DNA of 64,000 bases from an uncultured Selenomonadales bacterium (GTDB lineage Bacteria > Bacillota > Negativicutes > DSM-1736 > Dendrosporobacteraceae): the NCBI GenBank assembly GCA_946407015.1, contig CAMJML010000006.1, positions 62,001 through 126,000 on the forward strand, given 5' to 3'. The position numbers and the translations under genes are program-made. The number at the start of each line of letters is the position of its first letter. Within the stretch, counting starts at the first letter, position 1. This document shows positions 43,820 to 53,935 of the stretch, in pieces. The notes beneath the pieces are model-generated. The model was not told the DNA's origin and ran no database searches. It saw nothing but the letters and a program-made list of their open reading frames with translations.

Positions 43820-45316
43820 ATGGACGATATTCGGTTAGCGGCAATTTGGGAGCAAGTATTGAAAAAATTGGAACAAGATCTCTCAAAATTGGTATTTGAT
43901 ACCTGGATAAAGCCAATTATTCCTTTATCCATGACAGATACCACCTTTGAAATTGGCACTCCAAAACAAATTATGAAGGAATGGTTAGAATCCCGTTACC
44001 TGTCGGTCATCATTCATGCTGTCCAGGTTGTCACACAAAGTCCATTAACCATTAAAATCACCAATCTTGATTTAGAAGTTGAATCGGCTGAAATACCTGC
44101 AGCGCAAGACTATCTGGCGCAAACACAGACACCCCAGGAAAAAAATCCCTCCTCTGCTACACAGTATTCCCCAAATTCCAACATTTTTAATACTTTTCCC
44201 CAAAATTCTTCTCCGGCTAAGGCCTCCCCGGTCATGACCCAGAAAATACTCGAACCCGAAAATAGTAAACAGCTGGTGACTCCCGAAGAATCACTGGCCC
44301 TTAATCCAAAATATATTTTTGAAACCTTTGTTATCGGGAACTCCAACCGCTTTGCCCATGCAGCTTCCTTAGCGGTGGCCGAAGCCCCGGCTCAAGTCTA
44401 CAACCCGTTTTTTATCTATGGCGGCGTTGGTCTCGGAAAAACACATTTAATGCATGCCATTGGTCACCGCATTTTAAAAAATCATCCAGGACTTCGGGTT
44501 GTATACATTTCAAGTGAAAAATTTACCAATGAGCTAATCAATTCCATCCGCGATGGTAATCCGGAAAGTTTCCGGCAGAAATACCGCAATATTGATGTCC
44601 TGCTGGTGGATGATATTCAATTCTTATCCAAAAAAGAACACACACAGGAAGAGTTTTTCCATACTTTTAACACGCTTCATGAAGCCAATAAACAAATTAT
44701 TATTTCCAGTGACCGGCCTCCCCGTGAAATTCAGACCTTGGAAGACCGCTTGCGATCCCGCTTCGAGTGGGGTTTGATCACCGATATCCAAGCTCCGGAT
44801 TTAGAAACACGGATTGCCATTTTGCGCAAAAAAGCCATGCTGGAAAACCTGAATGTGCACAACGATGTTATGGTCTATATTGCCAGCCGGATCGATAACA
44901 ATATCCGGGAGCTTGAAGGCGCCTTAATCAGAGTCATGGCTTATGCATCCCTCACTAAGCAAGTGATCGACATTGATCTGGCTACCGAAGCATTAAAAGA
45001 CATTTTCCCCAACGGCCGGCCTAAGCAAATCACCATGGAGCTTATTCAGGACGTGGTGGCCTCTTATTTCAAAATTAAAATGGACGAGCTGCTGGCCAAA
45101 AAACGGACCCGCAATGTGGCTTTCCCGCGGCAGATTGCCATGTACTTATGCCGCGAACTGACCGACACCTCCTTACCGCGTATCGGCGAAATGTTTGGCG
45201 GCCGCGATCATACTACCGTCATTCATGCCCATGATAAAATTAGCCGCGAACGCAATGAAGATGTCAAGTTGAATAATACCATCAAAGAACTTATCAAGCG
45301 TATTGAAAGTCTTTAG
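43820..45316 (+). CDS. dnaA: Chromosomal replication initiator DnaA
   Basis: AAA+ initiator that binds DnaA boxes and melts oriC. Domain I is at 1 to about 85 ([20 protein letters not shown]). A variable linker rich in Pro/Ser/Gln follows (about 95-145). The AAA+ domain has [15 protein letters not shown] (Walker A), [14 protein letters not shown] (Walker B) and the sensor II region. Domain IV has the DnaA signature [14 protein letters not shown]. The ATG at 43820 is used because GAAAGGA is well spaced; the TTG three codons earlier overlaps it. It is about 498 residues. Confidence 0.97.
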   Translation: MDDIRLAAIWEQVLKKLEQDLSKLVFDTWIKPIIPLSMTDTTFEIGTPKQIMKEWLESRYLSVIIHAVQVVTQSPLTIKITNLDLEVESAEIPAAQDYLAQTQTPQEKNPSSATQYSPNSNIFNTFPQNSSPAKASPVMTQKILEPENSKQLVTPEESLALNPKYIFETFVIGNSNRFAHAASLAVAEAPAQVYNPFFIYGGVGLGKTHLMHAIGHRILKNHPGLRVVYISSEKFTNELINSIRDGNPESFRQKYRNIDVLLVDDIQFLSKKEHTQEEFFHTFNTLHEANKQIIISSDRPPREIQTLEDRLRSRFEWGLITDIQAPDLETRIAILRKKAMLENLNVHNDVMVYIASRIDNNIRELEGALIRVMAYASLTKQVIDIDLATEALKDIFPNGRPKQITMELIQDVVASYFKIKMDELLAKKRTRNVAFPRQIAMYLCRELTDTSLPRIGEMFGGRDHTTVIHAHDKISRERNEDVKLNNTIKELIKRIESL

Positions 45317-45325
45317 TGTATAACT

Positions 45326-45480
45326 CTGTTTATAACCTTTCAGTTAGGCTGTAGACTACCTGTGGGTAACTTTTCTACAGGTTTTTCCTGTGAATATGTT
45401 GATAACCGGATATAATCTTATCTACATATTATGCACAGTCAGATTGTGGATTCGACAAGCGCTCGGCAAATTTATACACA
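45326..45480. other. oriC, right part (boxes between dnaA and dnaN)
   Basis: The 249-base gap behind dnaA carries further DnaA-box-like sequences: TTACCCACA (45361-45369, minus), TTATCAACA (45397-45405, minus) and TTATACACA (45472-45480, plus), with TTATAAACA near 45327. This is consistent with a second box cluster of a bipartite origin. Confidence 0.7.
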
Positions 45481-45565
45481 TATCTACAGGGCCTACTACT
45501 AATACGACTATTTTACTATTCTTATGTATCATATAGTAATAATATGACAGCGGAGGTAATTTTTA

Positions 45566-46675
45566 ATGAAAATCACGTGCACAAAAGAACTGCTCAGTCA
45601 TGCGGTACAAATTGTTCAAAAAGCCGTAGCAACAAAAGCGCAAATGCCTATTTTAACAGGGATTTACATGTCGGCAGCTGACAATATTTTAGAATTACAG
45701 GCAACCGATTATGAAATTGGTGTCAGTTGCAAGATTGAAGCGGATATCGAGGAACCAGGTTCAGTAGTTCTTTCCGGCCGTTATTTTCAGGAAGTTGTTC
45801 GCAAACTGCCTGGGGATAAAATTGAAATTGCTTCAAACACAGAGGACCGGATGATTAAAATTACTTCCAACTTTGCCCAGTTTAATCTTTTATGCCTGCC
45901 TGCTGAAGAATTTCCAGTTTTAAAACCACTAGCCGGAGATACGATCTTTCAGATCCGGGATAATATTTTAAAAGAATTGATTAAGAAAACTGTGTTTGCC
46001 TGCGCAAACGACGAAGCCCGCCCGATCTTTACCGGCGGACTACTGGAAGTGAACAATCATGATGTCACTATGGTTGCAACCAACACTCATCGTCTGGCAC
46101 TGAAAAAGGATATGATTGATCCGTTTGACGGCAATCTCAAAATGATCATTCCGGCCAAGATATTAAATGAGCTGGCCAGAGTGATGGTTTCCGATGTTCC
46201 TTCCAATGTGACTATCAGCTGCCAGCGCAACCAGATTGGTTTTGCTTTTGATAATGTTTATATTCTTTCCAGGTTGATTGAAGGTCAATTCCCTGATTAT
46301 AACCGGGTTATCCCGCCTAATTTTGCGACAACAGTCACGATCAATACCAATGATTTTCTGGATGCCGTAGAACGGGTTTCTTTGCTGGCCCGTGACGGTG
46401 AATATAATGTGATTAAGTTAGCCTTTAGAAATAATGCGGTCATGATCACCTCCAATAATCCTGATATTGGTAAGGCTGAAGAAAATGTACAGGCTCAAAT
46501 TGAAGGCAATGAGCTGGATATTGCCTTCAATGCCAAATATATCACCGACATTTTGAAAAATATCAACAGTGATCAACTGCATTTTGCATTAAATACACCG
46601 CTGAGCCCGGCCAGTGTCAAACCAACTGACGATCCAAATTATACCTATATTATTACTCCGGTACGGACAAACTAG
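45566..46675 (+). CDS. dnaN: DNA polymerase III beta sliding clamp
   Basis: A 369-residue ring-forming clamp that tethers polymerase and many repair proteins to DNA. Three repeated domains are recognisable. The start is MKITCTKELLSHAVQIVQKA; the middle has GGLLEVNNHDVTMVATNTHR; the end has YIITPVRTN, close to the usual PMRL type ending. CGGAGG precedes the ATG. It follows dnaA across the second box cluster. Confidence 0.97.
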   Translation: MKITCTKELLSHAVQIVQKAVATKAQMPILTGIYMSAADNILELQATDYEIGVSCKIEADIEEPGSVVLSGRYFQEVVRKLPGDKIEIASNTEDRMIKITSNFAQFNLLCLPAEEFPVLKPLAGDTIFQIRDNILKELIKKTVFACANDEARPIFTGGLLEVNNHDVTMVATNTHRLALKKDMIDPFDGNLKMIIPAKILNELARVMVSDVPSNVTISCQRNQIGFAFDNVYILSRLIEGQFPDYNRVIPPNFATTVTINTNDFLDAVERVSLLARDGEYNVIKLAFRNNAVMITSNNPDIGKAEENVQAQIEGNELDIAFNAKYITDILKNINSDQLHFALNTPLSPASVKPTDDPNYTYIITPVRTN

Positions 46676-46694
46676 CGTTGAGACAAAACAAACA

Positions 46695-46734
46695 GAAATA
46701 ACAACTTTGAAATTCCTTTCAAAGTTGTTATTTC
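46695..46734. terminator. Perfect 18-bp hairpin between dnaN and the S4 gene
   Basis: GAAATAACAACTTTGAAA and its exact reverse complement around TTCC. The T-rich end suits partial termination after dnaN. Its symmetry could also work on the minus strand. Confidence 0.75.
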
Positions 46735-46756
46735 TCAATTTTATGGAGGAGCTTCT

Positions 46757-46972
46757 ATGGAGAAAATAACCATTAATACTCCGAATATTCAGTTAGATCA
46801 ACTGTTAAAGTGGGCCGGCATTGTGGAAAGCGGCGGCCAGGTCAAATTGATGCTGGAAGAAGGAATCATTCAGCTCAATCAAGTATTAGTAACAGAACGG
46901 CGAAAAAAAATCCATCCCGGTGATGTCATTACCATCGAAGGCTTGGGGTCATGGCAAGTCACCGCAGAATAA
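46757..46972 (+). CDS. yaaA: S4-domain RNA-binding protein (YaaA/RlbA)
   Basis: A 71-residue S4 RNA-binding protein, the small gene always found between dnaN and recF in Firmicutes. The pattern is IQLDQLLKWAGIVESGGQVK, IIQLNQVLVTERRKKIHPGD, VITIEGLGSW. It likely contacts the ribosome or rRNA. TGGAGGAG precedes the ATG. recF starts 10 nt after it. Confidence 0.92.
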   Translation: MEKITINTPNIQLDQLLKWAGIVESGGQVKLMLEEGIIQLNQVLVTERRKKIHPGDVITIEGLGSWQVTAE

Positions 46973-46982
46973 GGTTTAAAAC

Positions 46983-48083
46983 ATGCGAGTGAACCAGATT
47001 ACATTACGTAATTACAGAAATTATGTAAATTTATCCTTGGATTTTACGCAAAATATTAATATTTTTTTAGGCCAAAATGCTCAAGGAAAAACCAATATCC
47101 TTGAGGCTATTTACTATGGGGCGATGGGACGTTCCCATCGGACTAATTTGGATGCTGAATTAATCCGCTGGCAGCAGGACGGCAGCGTTATCCAACTTGG
47201 CTTTACCAGGCTGGATATTGAAAATAATCTGCAATTTCGTTTTTCAACCACGAAAAATAAGGAAATACTACTCAATAGCTATCCCATTAAGCCAAGAGAG
47301 CTTATTGGTTCTTTAAATGCCGTCCTATTTTCTCCTGAGGATCTGCTGCTCATCAAGGGATCACCGGCCGGCCGCAGGCGTTTTCTTGATACTGAAATTT
47401 CCCAGGCTAATCCTGCTTACTACCGGCAGCTCATCCAATATAACCGGATTATTGCGCAAAGAAATGTGTTATTGAAAAAAATCCGTGAACGCAAGGCTGG
47501 ACGCGATTTACTGGATTCCTGGGATGAGCAGTTAGCCGCTCTGGCAGCCCATCTGGTTCAAAAACGCCTGGAGGCGCTCAAAAAATTGGCGATGCTGGCC
47601 AATTTAATGCACCGGAAAATTACCGATAACAAAGAAAACCTTGTGGTAACCTATCAAACGACCGGCCTTGAGTTTAACACGGCGATCGATATGGCTGACG
47701 TCTATCAAAAACAGCTGTATAGTTTGCGGGATATCGATATTATCCGCGGCAGTACAGGAGTCGGACCTCACCGCGATGATTTGATTTTAACGGTCAACGG
47801 GATTAATCTGCGGACTTTTGGCTCCCAGGGTCAACAGCGGACAGGTGTTTTGGCTCTGAAGCTGGCCGAACTGGAATTTATCAAATCGGAAACAGGCGAA
47901 TATCCGGTTTTATTGCTGGATGATGTGATGAGTGAATTGGATGCAAACCGGCGCGAGCAATTATTGACTTTTATTAAAGACCGGGTCCAAACGTTTATTA
48001 CTGCTACTGATGATCGATTTTTTCCTGATTGGAAACCGGGAAAATATTATACTGTCACTGCGGGGCAAATAACGGAGTGTTAG
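46983..48083 (+). CDS. recF: DNA replication and repair protein RecF
   Basis: A 366-residue SMC-like ATPase that loads RecA at gaps with RecO and RecR. Walker A is FLGQNAQGKTNILEAIYY, the signature FGSQGQQRTGVLALKLAE and Walker B VLLLDDVMSELD. The start is MRVNQITLRNYRNY. It lies in the dnaN-S4-recF-DUF721-remB-gyrB run. Confidence 0.97.
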   Translation: MRVNQITLRNYRNYVNLSLDFTQNINIFLGQNAQGKTNILEAIYYGAMGRSHRTNLDAELIRWQQDGSVIQLGFTRLDIENNLQFRFSTTKNKEILLNSYPIKPRELIGSLNAVLFSPEDLLLIKGSPAGRRRFLDTEISQANPAYYRQLIQYNRIIAQRNVLLKKIRERKAGRDLLDSWDEQLAALAAHLVQKRLEALKKLAMLANLMHRKITDNKENLVVTYQTTGLEFNTAIDMADVYQKQLYSLRDIDIIRGSTGVGPHRDDLILTVNGINLRTFGSQGQQRTGVLALKLAELEFIKSETGEYPVLLLDDVMSELDANRREQLLTFIKDRVQTFITATDDRFFPDWKPGKYYTVTAGQITEC

Positions 48084-48084
48084 G

Positions 48085-48939
48085 ATGAAACAATTACGGG
48101 AAATATTACCACAAACCTTAAAAAATCTTGGCATTGTGAAGAAATTTAATCTGGAATGGGCCATGCTGCACTGGCGGAAAATCGTCGGTGAGGAGATTGC
48201 TGCCCATGCTGCTCCGGTAGCCGTGCAACGGGGTGTGATGGTCGTGGCCGTCAATAATTCGGTGTGGATGCATCATTTATCAATGATGAAAGAAGAAATG
48301 ATTGCAAAGCTGAATGGATTCATTGGTGAAAAACAAGTGCTGGATATTCGTTTTCAAGCAGGAAATTTACAAAAATTCCAGAATAGTGAACAAGATGAGG
48401 AAAAAAATGAAACACTTGCTCACAAACTGAGAAAGATTCGGCTTGATGAGCAGGAAATGCAGCAGGCTCATGGTTTGGCGCAGAATATTCAGGAAACGGG
48501 TTTACAAAAGAAAATTCTCAAATTAGTTCAGAAACATATGGCTTTTAAGAAGCTAAAAGTCATTAATCATTGGCATAAATGCGTACAATGTGATAGTTTA
48601 TGCCCCCGTGAGGTACAATATTGTACAGTGTGTGCCATTGAAAACCGTAAAAACAAGCAACAGGCTATTCGGCAATTGCTGACTGAAGCGCCATGGTTGA
48701 CTTATGCTGAACTCAACCAATATGCGGCCTGTACACCGGAAGAATTTATTGATGCCAAAACGATGTTGATCGCTTTGTACAGTCATGAGATTCAGGGTGG
48801 CAAATGCGAGCAAGTAAAGGTTTTGACCTTGGTGATGCTGATGACCGGGGCAAAACCGGAAGAAGTAACTGAGCATTTAATCAAGAAAACTCTGGACAAG
48901 TTCAGGAGGAAAAATTATGTTTCTACATCTGGGCTCTGA
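48085..48939 (+). CDS. DUF721 (DciA-like) protein with Cys-rich extension
   Basis: A 284-residue protein. The first 95 residues are the DUF721 domain (MLHWRKIVGEEIAAHAAPVA, GVMVVAVNNSVWMHHLSMMK), the family of DciA, proposed loader or partner of the replicative helicase. A charged linker follows. Then a cysteine cluster HKCVQCDSLCPREVQYCTVC (about residues 155-175), likely zinc-binding, precedes a helical C-terminal part (AELNQYAACTPEEFIDAKTM). Typical short DUF721 proteins lack this extension. It starts 1 nt after recF. Confidence 0.85.
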   Translation: MKQLREILPQTLKNLGIVKKFNLEWAMLHWRKIVGEEIAAHAAPVAVQRGVMVVAVNNSVWMHHLSMMKEEMIAKLNGFIGEKQVLDIRFQAGNLQKFQNSEQDEEKNETLAHKLRKIRLDEQEMQQAHGLAQNIQETGLQKKILKLVQKHMAFKKLKVINHWHKCVQCDSLCPREVQYCTVCAIENRKNKQQAIRQLLTEAPWLTYAELNQYAACTPEEFIDAKTMLIALYSHEIQGGKCEQVKVLTLVMLMTGAKPEEVTEHLIKKTLDKFRRKNYVSTSGL

Positions 48940-49174
48940 TACTGTTGTGGCACTACGGGATGTGATTGCAATCAATGATTTGAAATCTTTCCGCTCAGGA
49001 ATTAACAAGGAATTTCTCACTCATATGCGTGAGAAAAAACAGATTATTGATATTTCATCCGATAATGCCAAGAGTTTTATTGTTACTGATAAAAAAATCT
49101 ATTTATCAGCGATTTCATCGCTGACGTTAAAGAAAAGAGCCGGAACCTTCTTATATGGTGACGAAGAAGATTAA
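48917..49174 (+). CDS. remB: DUF370 regulator RemB (YaaB)
   Basis: An 85-residue protein of the DUF370/RemA-RemB family, linked in Bacillus to extracellular-matrix gene control and found between recF and gyrB. It begins MFLHLGSDTVVALRDVIAIN, continues with DISSDNAKSFIVTDKKIYLS and ends with a short acidic tail. AGGAGG precedes the ATG. It overlaps the end of the DUF721 gene by 23 nt. DNA or RNA binding is assumed from the family. Confidence 0.9.
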   Translation: MFLHLGSDTVVALRDVIAINDLKSFRSGINKEFLTHMREKKQIIDISSDNAKSFIVTDKKIYLSAISSLTLKKRAGTFLYGDEED

Positions 49175-49191
49175 CCAGTGAACTTGCATGA

Positions 49192-51141
<1,950 letters not shown>

Positions 51142-51231
51142 GTTGTTGTAGTTGTCGGGTAACATATAATGTGAGAATGGACTTTGAAGGTTGCAACAAA
51201 GTCTGTCACTAGTGTTACTAGTTTTACAAAT

Positions 51232-51262
51232 AAAAAGGCTATTCTTTTGAATAGCCTTTTTT
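51232..51262 (+). terminator. Terminator after gyrB
   Basis: AAAAAGGCTATTC / GAATAGCCTTTTTT with a 4-nt loop. Confidence 0.9.
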
Positions 51263-51379
51263 ATATTATAGGATTAGAATTTAGTCTCTTGGATGAGAAC
51301 TAAAATACCACTCTCAATTCGGGGAGGTAATAAAAGTTATACAAAATTAACAGGCTGCAGCAATTTAGGAGGTTAATGG

Positions 51380-51799
51380 ATGAACGAGTATGTATTTGCA
51401 GGTATTGCAATGGTTTTTTGGGGTATTGCCCCAATATTTGGGAAGTTAGGGTTAAGCGAACTCCAGCCATTGGCAGCACTAACAATCCGAAGCACTATTA
51501 TTACCATAATATTACTTACATTGGTCATGATTCGCGGACAGTGGATATTTATCACAAATGCTCCTTTAAGAGATATTGGGTTTATTGGATTGGAAGGTAT
51601 TTGTGCAGCTTTATTAGGTCAATTAGCCTACTATTATGCGTTGCAATTAGGTGAAGTTAGTCGTGTTTCTCCCATTGTTTCAGCATTTCCACTTGTTGCT
51701 CTAGTGCTAGGTATAATAATCTTAGGTGAAAAAGTAACAATTTATAAAATTATTGCTTCAATATTGATTGTTGCAGGGATGATTCTTATGCGATACTAA
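51380..51799 (+). CDS. Four-helix EamA/DMT-superfamily small transporter
   Basis: A 139-residue protein with four hydrophobic segments, equal to half of a classical EamA transporter: VFAGIAMVFWGIAPIFGKLG, IRSTIITIILLTLVMIRG, ICAALLGQLAYYYALQLGEV, VSPIVSAFPLVALVLGIIIL. LGEKVTIYKIIASILIVAGM is typical of the family's end. Such half-size members work as dimers. The substrate is unknown. AGGAGGTTAATGG precedes the ATG. Its codons look more AT-rich than those of gyrB and it interrupts the usual gyrB-gyrA order, which hints at insertion here. Confidence 0.85.
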   Translation: MNEYVFAGIAMVFWGIAPIFGKLGLSELQPLAALTIRSTIITIILLTLVMIRGQWIFITNAPLRDIGFIGLEGICAALLGQLAYYYALQLGEVSRVSPIVSAFPLVALVLGIIILGEKVTIYKIIASILIVAGMILMRY

Positions 51800-52209
51800 T
51801 CATGATGAGTAATTTATGGCTGGATGTAATGGAAAGAATTGTACCTGCTTAAAATTGTTTGCATTTACCAAGGTAATTTAAATTTCAGCACATTAATTTG
51901 GGACATTTTTTACGTTTTAATAGATTCTGCCGGCATTCTCATTTACAGTATTAACATAGCACAAATTACTATTATGCCTTAAATTTATATATAAATTTGG
52001 ACCTTGGTGAGGTCGAGCGTAGTTCGAATACAGCCATGAAAAAATAAGTGGTATCGTTGGAGGAAATCCTTTAGATACCACTTATTTATTGCTGTAATCC
52101 TTCACTATGGGAATATTTAAAAGGCTTTTTGGACAGCATTTTACTCTAAAGCAGTTTTTAAAAATGTTCATCAGGATATAATATTTTTATGACTAACAGG
52201 AGGATTAGC
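51800..52209. other. Intergenic stretch with one strong hairpin
   Basis: No gene is supported in these 410 bases. The notable element is AATAAGTGGTATC (52043-52055) / GATACCACTTATT (52074-52086), a 13-bp perfect stem. Its better T run (TTTTTTC) lies on the minus strand. AAATTTATATATAAATTT (about 51981-51998) is a palindrome. Confidence 0.6.
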
Positions 52210-52812
52210 ATGGATCATACCTTTGCTATCTATCAGCTTCAGACTGAGATGTGGCGTTTACTCTATGAGGATTGGAAAGCAGGTTTGATGACCGCTGAAT
52301 ACTGGGGGATTGTTCTCTTTATCCTGTTATACTACGCTCTTTGGTGGAAGCTTACGGATAAGCGCCGTATTACCGAGCTCTTATTGTTTGGCTCACTCGT
52401 TGCTGTCATGAGGGAAATTGTTGATTTAGCCGGTGTTACTTCAGGTTTATGGCTGTATAAAGTTCGGATATTACCCTTAGCAAGCAGTGTATTTCTTCAT
52501 AATTTGACTATCACGCCATTAACGTATATGCTGGCTTTGCAGTATAGCCCGAACTGGAGGCAGTTTTTTTGGTGGGGAGCGGTGGCAGCCGGTTTTATTC
52601 ATTTTGTGCTTTTTCCCATCTTATCCTGGGCCGGTATCTTTCAAGCGATGAATTGGAACTATGTGTATGGTTTTTTGGTGTCCTATGGGGTGGGTATTCT
52701 GTCGCGGGCGGCGTTCCACCTGGTTAAGCAGGTTCAAAACAAAGCGGTTAAAGGGTATGATCATCCCGATGAAAAGTACTCTGATACAACCGGCATTCAA
52801 GCCCCTGCGTGA
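52210..52812 (+). CDS. CBO0543-like polytopic membrane protein
   Basis: A 200-residue integral membrane protein with about five helices (YWGIVLFILLYYALWWKL, ELLLFGSLVAVMREIVDLAG, FLHNLTITPLTYMLALQYS, FFWWGAVAAGFIHFVLFP, VYGFLVSYGVGILSRAAF). It resembles the CBO0543 family of clostridial and related spore formers, which has no assigned role. The start is the ATG at 52210 after AGGAGG; the frame opens seven codons earlier without an SD. The tail is charged and hydrophilic. Confidence 0.75.
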   Translation: MDHTFAIYQLQTEMWRLLYEDWKAGLMTAEYWGIVLFILLYYALWWKLTDKRRITELLLFGSLVAVMREIVDLAGVTSGLWLYKVRILPLASSVFLHNLTITPLTYMLALQYSPNWRQFFWWGAVAAGFIHFVLFPILSWAGIFQAMNWNYVYGFLVSYGVGILSRAAFHLVKQVQNKAVKGYDHPDEKYSDTTGIQAPA

Positions 52813-52895
52813 TGAAGAGCCTGAACCATAGTGACGTAAGGACATGTGCAAACCGTAACTTGGCGGAATAGAAGCAAAGGCTTGCCGGTAACGGG

Positions 52896-52924
52896 TTGAC
52901 TTTCGCCAGATTATTTGTTATCTT
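52896..52924 (+). promoter_or_regulatory. Promoter of the 23-residue membrane peptide gene
   Basis: TTGACT (52896-52901), 17-bp spacer, TATCTT (52919-52924); start expected near 52931. Confidence 0.65.
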
Positions 52925-52963
52925 GGGCCATAGAATAAAGATCACTGGCGGAGGTATAATGGT

Positions 52964-53035
52964 GTGAGTGATGCCGTAAAAGGTTTTTTAATTTTTTTGG
53001 TTTGTATTGTTATTACAGTAATCGCTAGCTTGTAA
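52964..53035 (+). CDS. Small hydrophobic membrane protein (23 residues)
   Basis: A GTG-initiated 23-codon frame. A short charged head (MSDAVKG) is followed by one hydrophobic helix (FLIFLVCIVITVIASL) and the stop. GCGGAGG ends 9 nt before the start codon. A sigma-A-like promoter lies 40-70 nt upstream and a 20-bp palindromic terminator begins 13 nt after the stop, so all parts of a small transcription unit are present. I cannot assign a family. Candidates are an accessory peptide of a membrane complex, a sporulation peptide or a toxin-like peptide. No antisense RNA gene was recognised. Confidence 0.65.
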   Translation: MSDAVKGFLIFLVCIVITVIASL

Positions 53036-53048
53036 TCAAAAAAAGAGA

Positions 53049-53072
53049 CCCCTGTGCATGCACAGGGGTTTT
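53049..53072. terminator. Palindromic bidirectional terminator
   Basis: CCCCTGTGCATGCACAGGGG is a perfect 20-bp palindrome followed by TTTTAG (plus) and, on the minus strand, TCTCTTTTTTT. It serves both the small peptide gene and the convergent PAS gene. Confidence 0.85.
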
Positions 53073-53505
53073 AGTTGTTTGATAGGGATTGTTGAAATTT
53101 CCGGATTTCATCCTGTAAAATTTTTTGATTGATTTCGGTACTGAAACTATCCAGAGCGTTAAAAAAATCTTTCTTTTCCGTTACATCGCGGATTAATTCC
53201 AAAACATATTTATTCTCATTATAGGTAATGGGGAAGGCCGTCACCATGTAAAGCTTGTCGCCAGCGACTTCTATTTTAATAAAGGTCGCGTTTTCTGCAA
53301 CTGCTTTTTTAGAAATACAGTTTTTGCAGGACTGGCCGGTTTTCCAAAAGCTGTAGCAATGTTCGCTTTGACAGTTTAATTTTTCTTGCGTATCGAAAGA
53401 ATCCAGGGATAATACTTTTTTTTCATAAGGGTCCAGTACCCGGACGCAATCATAGTTTTTTTGCAAGATCGGCAGTTGCTTGACAATGGTTGAGATTTCG
53501 TACAT
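53071..53505 (-). CDS. Orphan PAS-like sensor protein with Cys cluster
   Basis: A 144-residue cytoplasmic protein with a PAS-like core. VRVLDPYEKKVLSLDSF resembles a PAS entry strand. A cysteine-rich insertion CQSEHCYSFWKTGQSCKNCI follows, then KIEVAGDKLYMVTAFPI and the PAS exit ELIRDVTEKKDFFNAL with a helical tail. There is no output domain. The CxxxxC and CxxC spacing suggests a metal or Fe-S cluster, or thiol switching. GAAAGGAG lies ahead of the ATG. It may signal by binding a partner encoded elsewhere. Confidence 0.75.
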   Translation of the reverse strand: MYEISTIVKQLPILQKNYDCVRVLDPYEKKVLSLDSFDTQEKLNCQSEHCYSFWKTGQSCKNCISKKAVAENATFIKIEVAGDKLYMVTAFPITYNENKYVLELIRDVTEKKDFFNALDSFSTEINQKILQDEIRKFQQSLSNN

Positions 53506-53672
53506 TGATCACGCTCTCCTTTCCATTCATCAGTACAAACTCAGCCAGAAGATTTTTAGTGATAGTTAAATGAGAATTGCCTAATAGGCACAATACGATC
53601 TGATAGTATATCGTATGAAATTGCGCAACATTATGTCACTAAGAAAAATAAAAAGAAAAAGAAAAAAAGTAC

Positions 53673-53701
53673 TTGACGAACGCTGATTTTTTTATTAGAA
53701 T
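53673..53701 (+). promoter_or_regulatory. Promoter of tRNA-Pro
   Basis: TTGACG (53673-53678), 17-bp spacer, TAGAAT (53696-53701), about 30 nt before the mature tRNA. Confidence 0.75.
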
Positions 53702-53731
53702 ATATTATGTTGACGAAACAAATTGTCACAT

Positions 53732-53808
53732 CGGGGCGTGGCTCAGTTTGGTAGAGTACCTGGCTTGGGACCAGGGGGTCGCAGGTTCGAATCCTGCCGC
53801 TCCGACCA
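53732..53808 (+). tRNA. tRNA-Pro, anticodon UGG
   Basis: A 77-nt cloverleaf with encoded CCA. The acceptor stem is CGGGGCG / CGCTCCG (with one wobble), the D arm contains GGCTCAGTTTGGTAGAG, and the anticodon stem CCTGG/CCAGG has loop CTTGGGA giving anticodon TGG. The T arm is GCAGG-TTCGAAT-CCTGC. It decodes all proline codons by wobble. It is a solitary gene with its own promoter and terminator. Confidence 0.97.
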
Positions 53809-53820
53809 TTTAAAGAAAGT

Positions 53821-53847
53821 AACCTTCCTTGATCAGGAAGGTTTTTT
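53821..53847 (+). terminator. Terminator of tRNA-Pro
   Basis: AACCTTCCT / AGGAAGGTT with a 5-nt loop and a TTTTTT tail. Confidence 0.92.
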
Positions 53848-53888
53848 GTTTTATTATGAGTTGTTTTGCGGCGGCAACAAGATAAAAA

Positions 53889-53917
53889 ATGAGTCCCTGG
53901 CATGGCTGGGACTCATT
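53889..53917. terminator. Terminator after the LUD gene
   Basis: AATGAGTCCC / GGGACTCATT, a 10-bp stem, with T runs in both directions. Confidence 0.85.
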
Positions 53918-53935
53918 TTTTTATGCCGTACTTTC

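Noticed and set aside
45500-45509. TAATACGACT, identical to the first part of a phage T7 promoter
   Set aside because: The match stops after ten bases, no phage polymerase gene is present, and the site lies in AT-rich origin DNA; chance.
52006-52036. GTTCGAATAC-like stretch resembling a tRNA T arm
   Set aside because: No acceptor, D or anticodon arm can be built around it.
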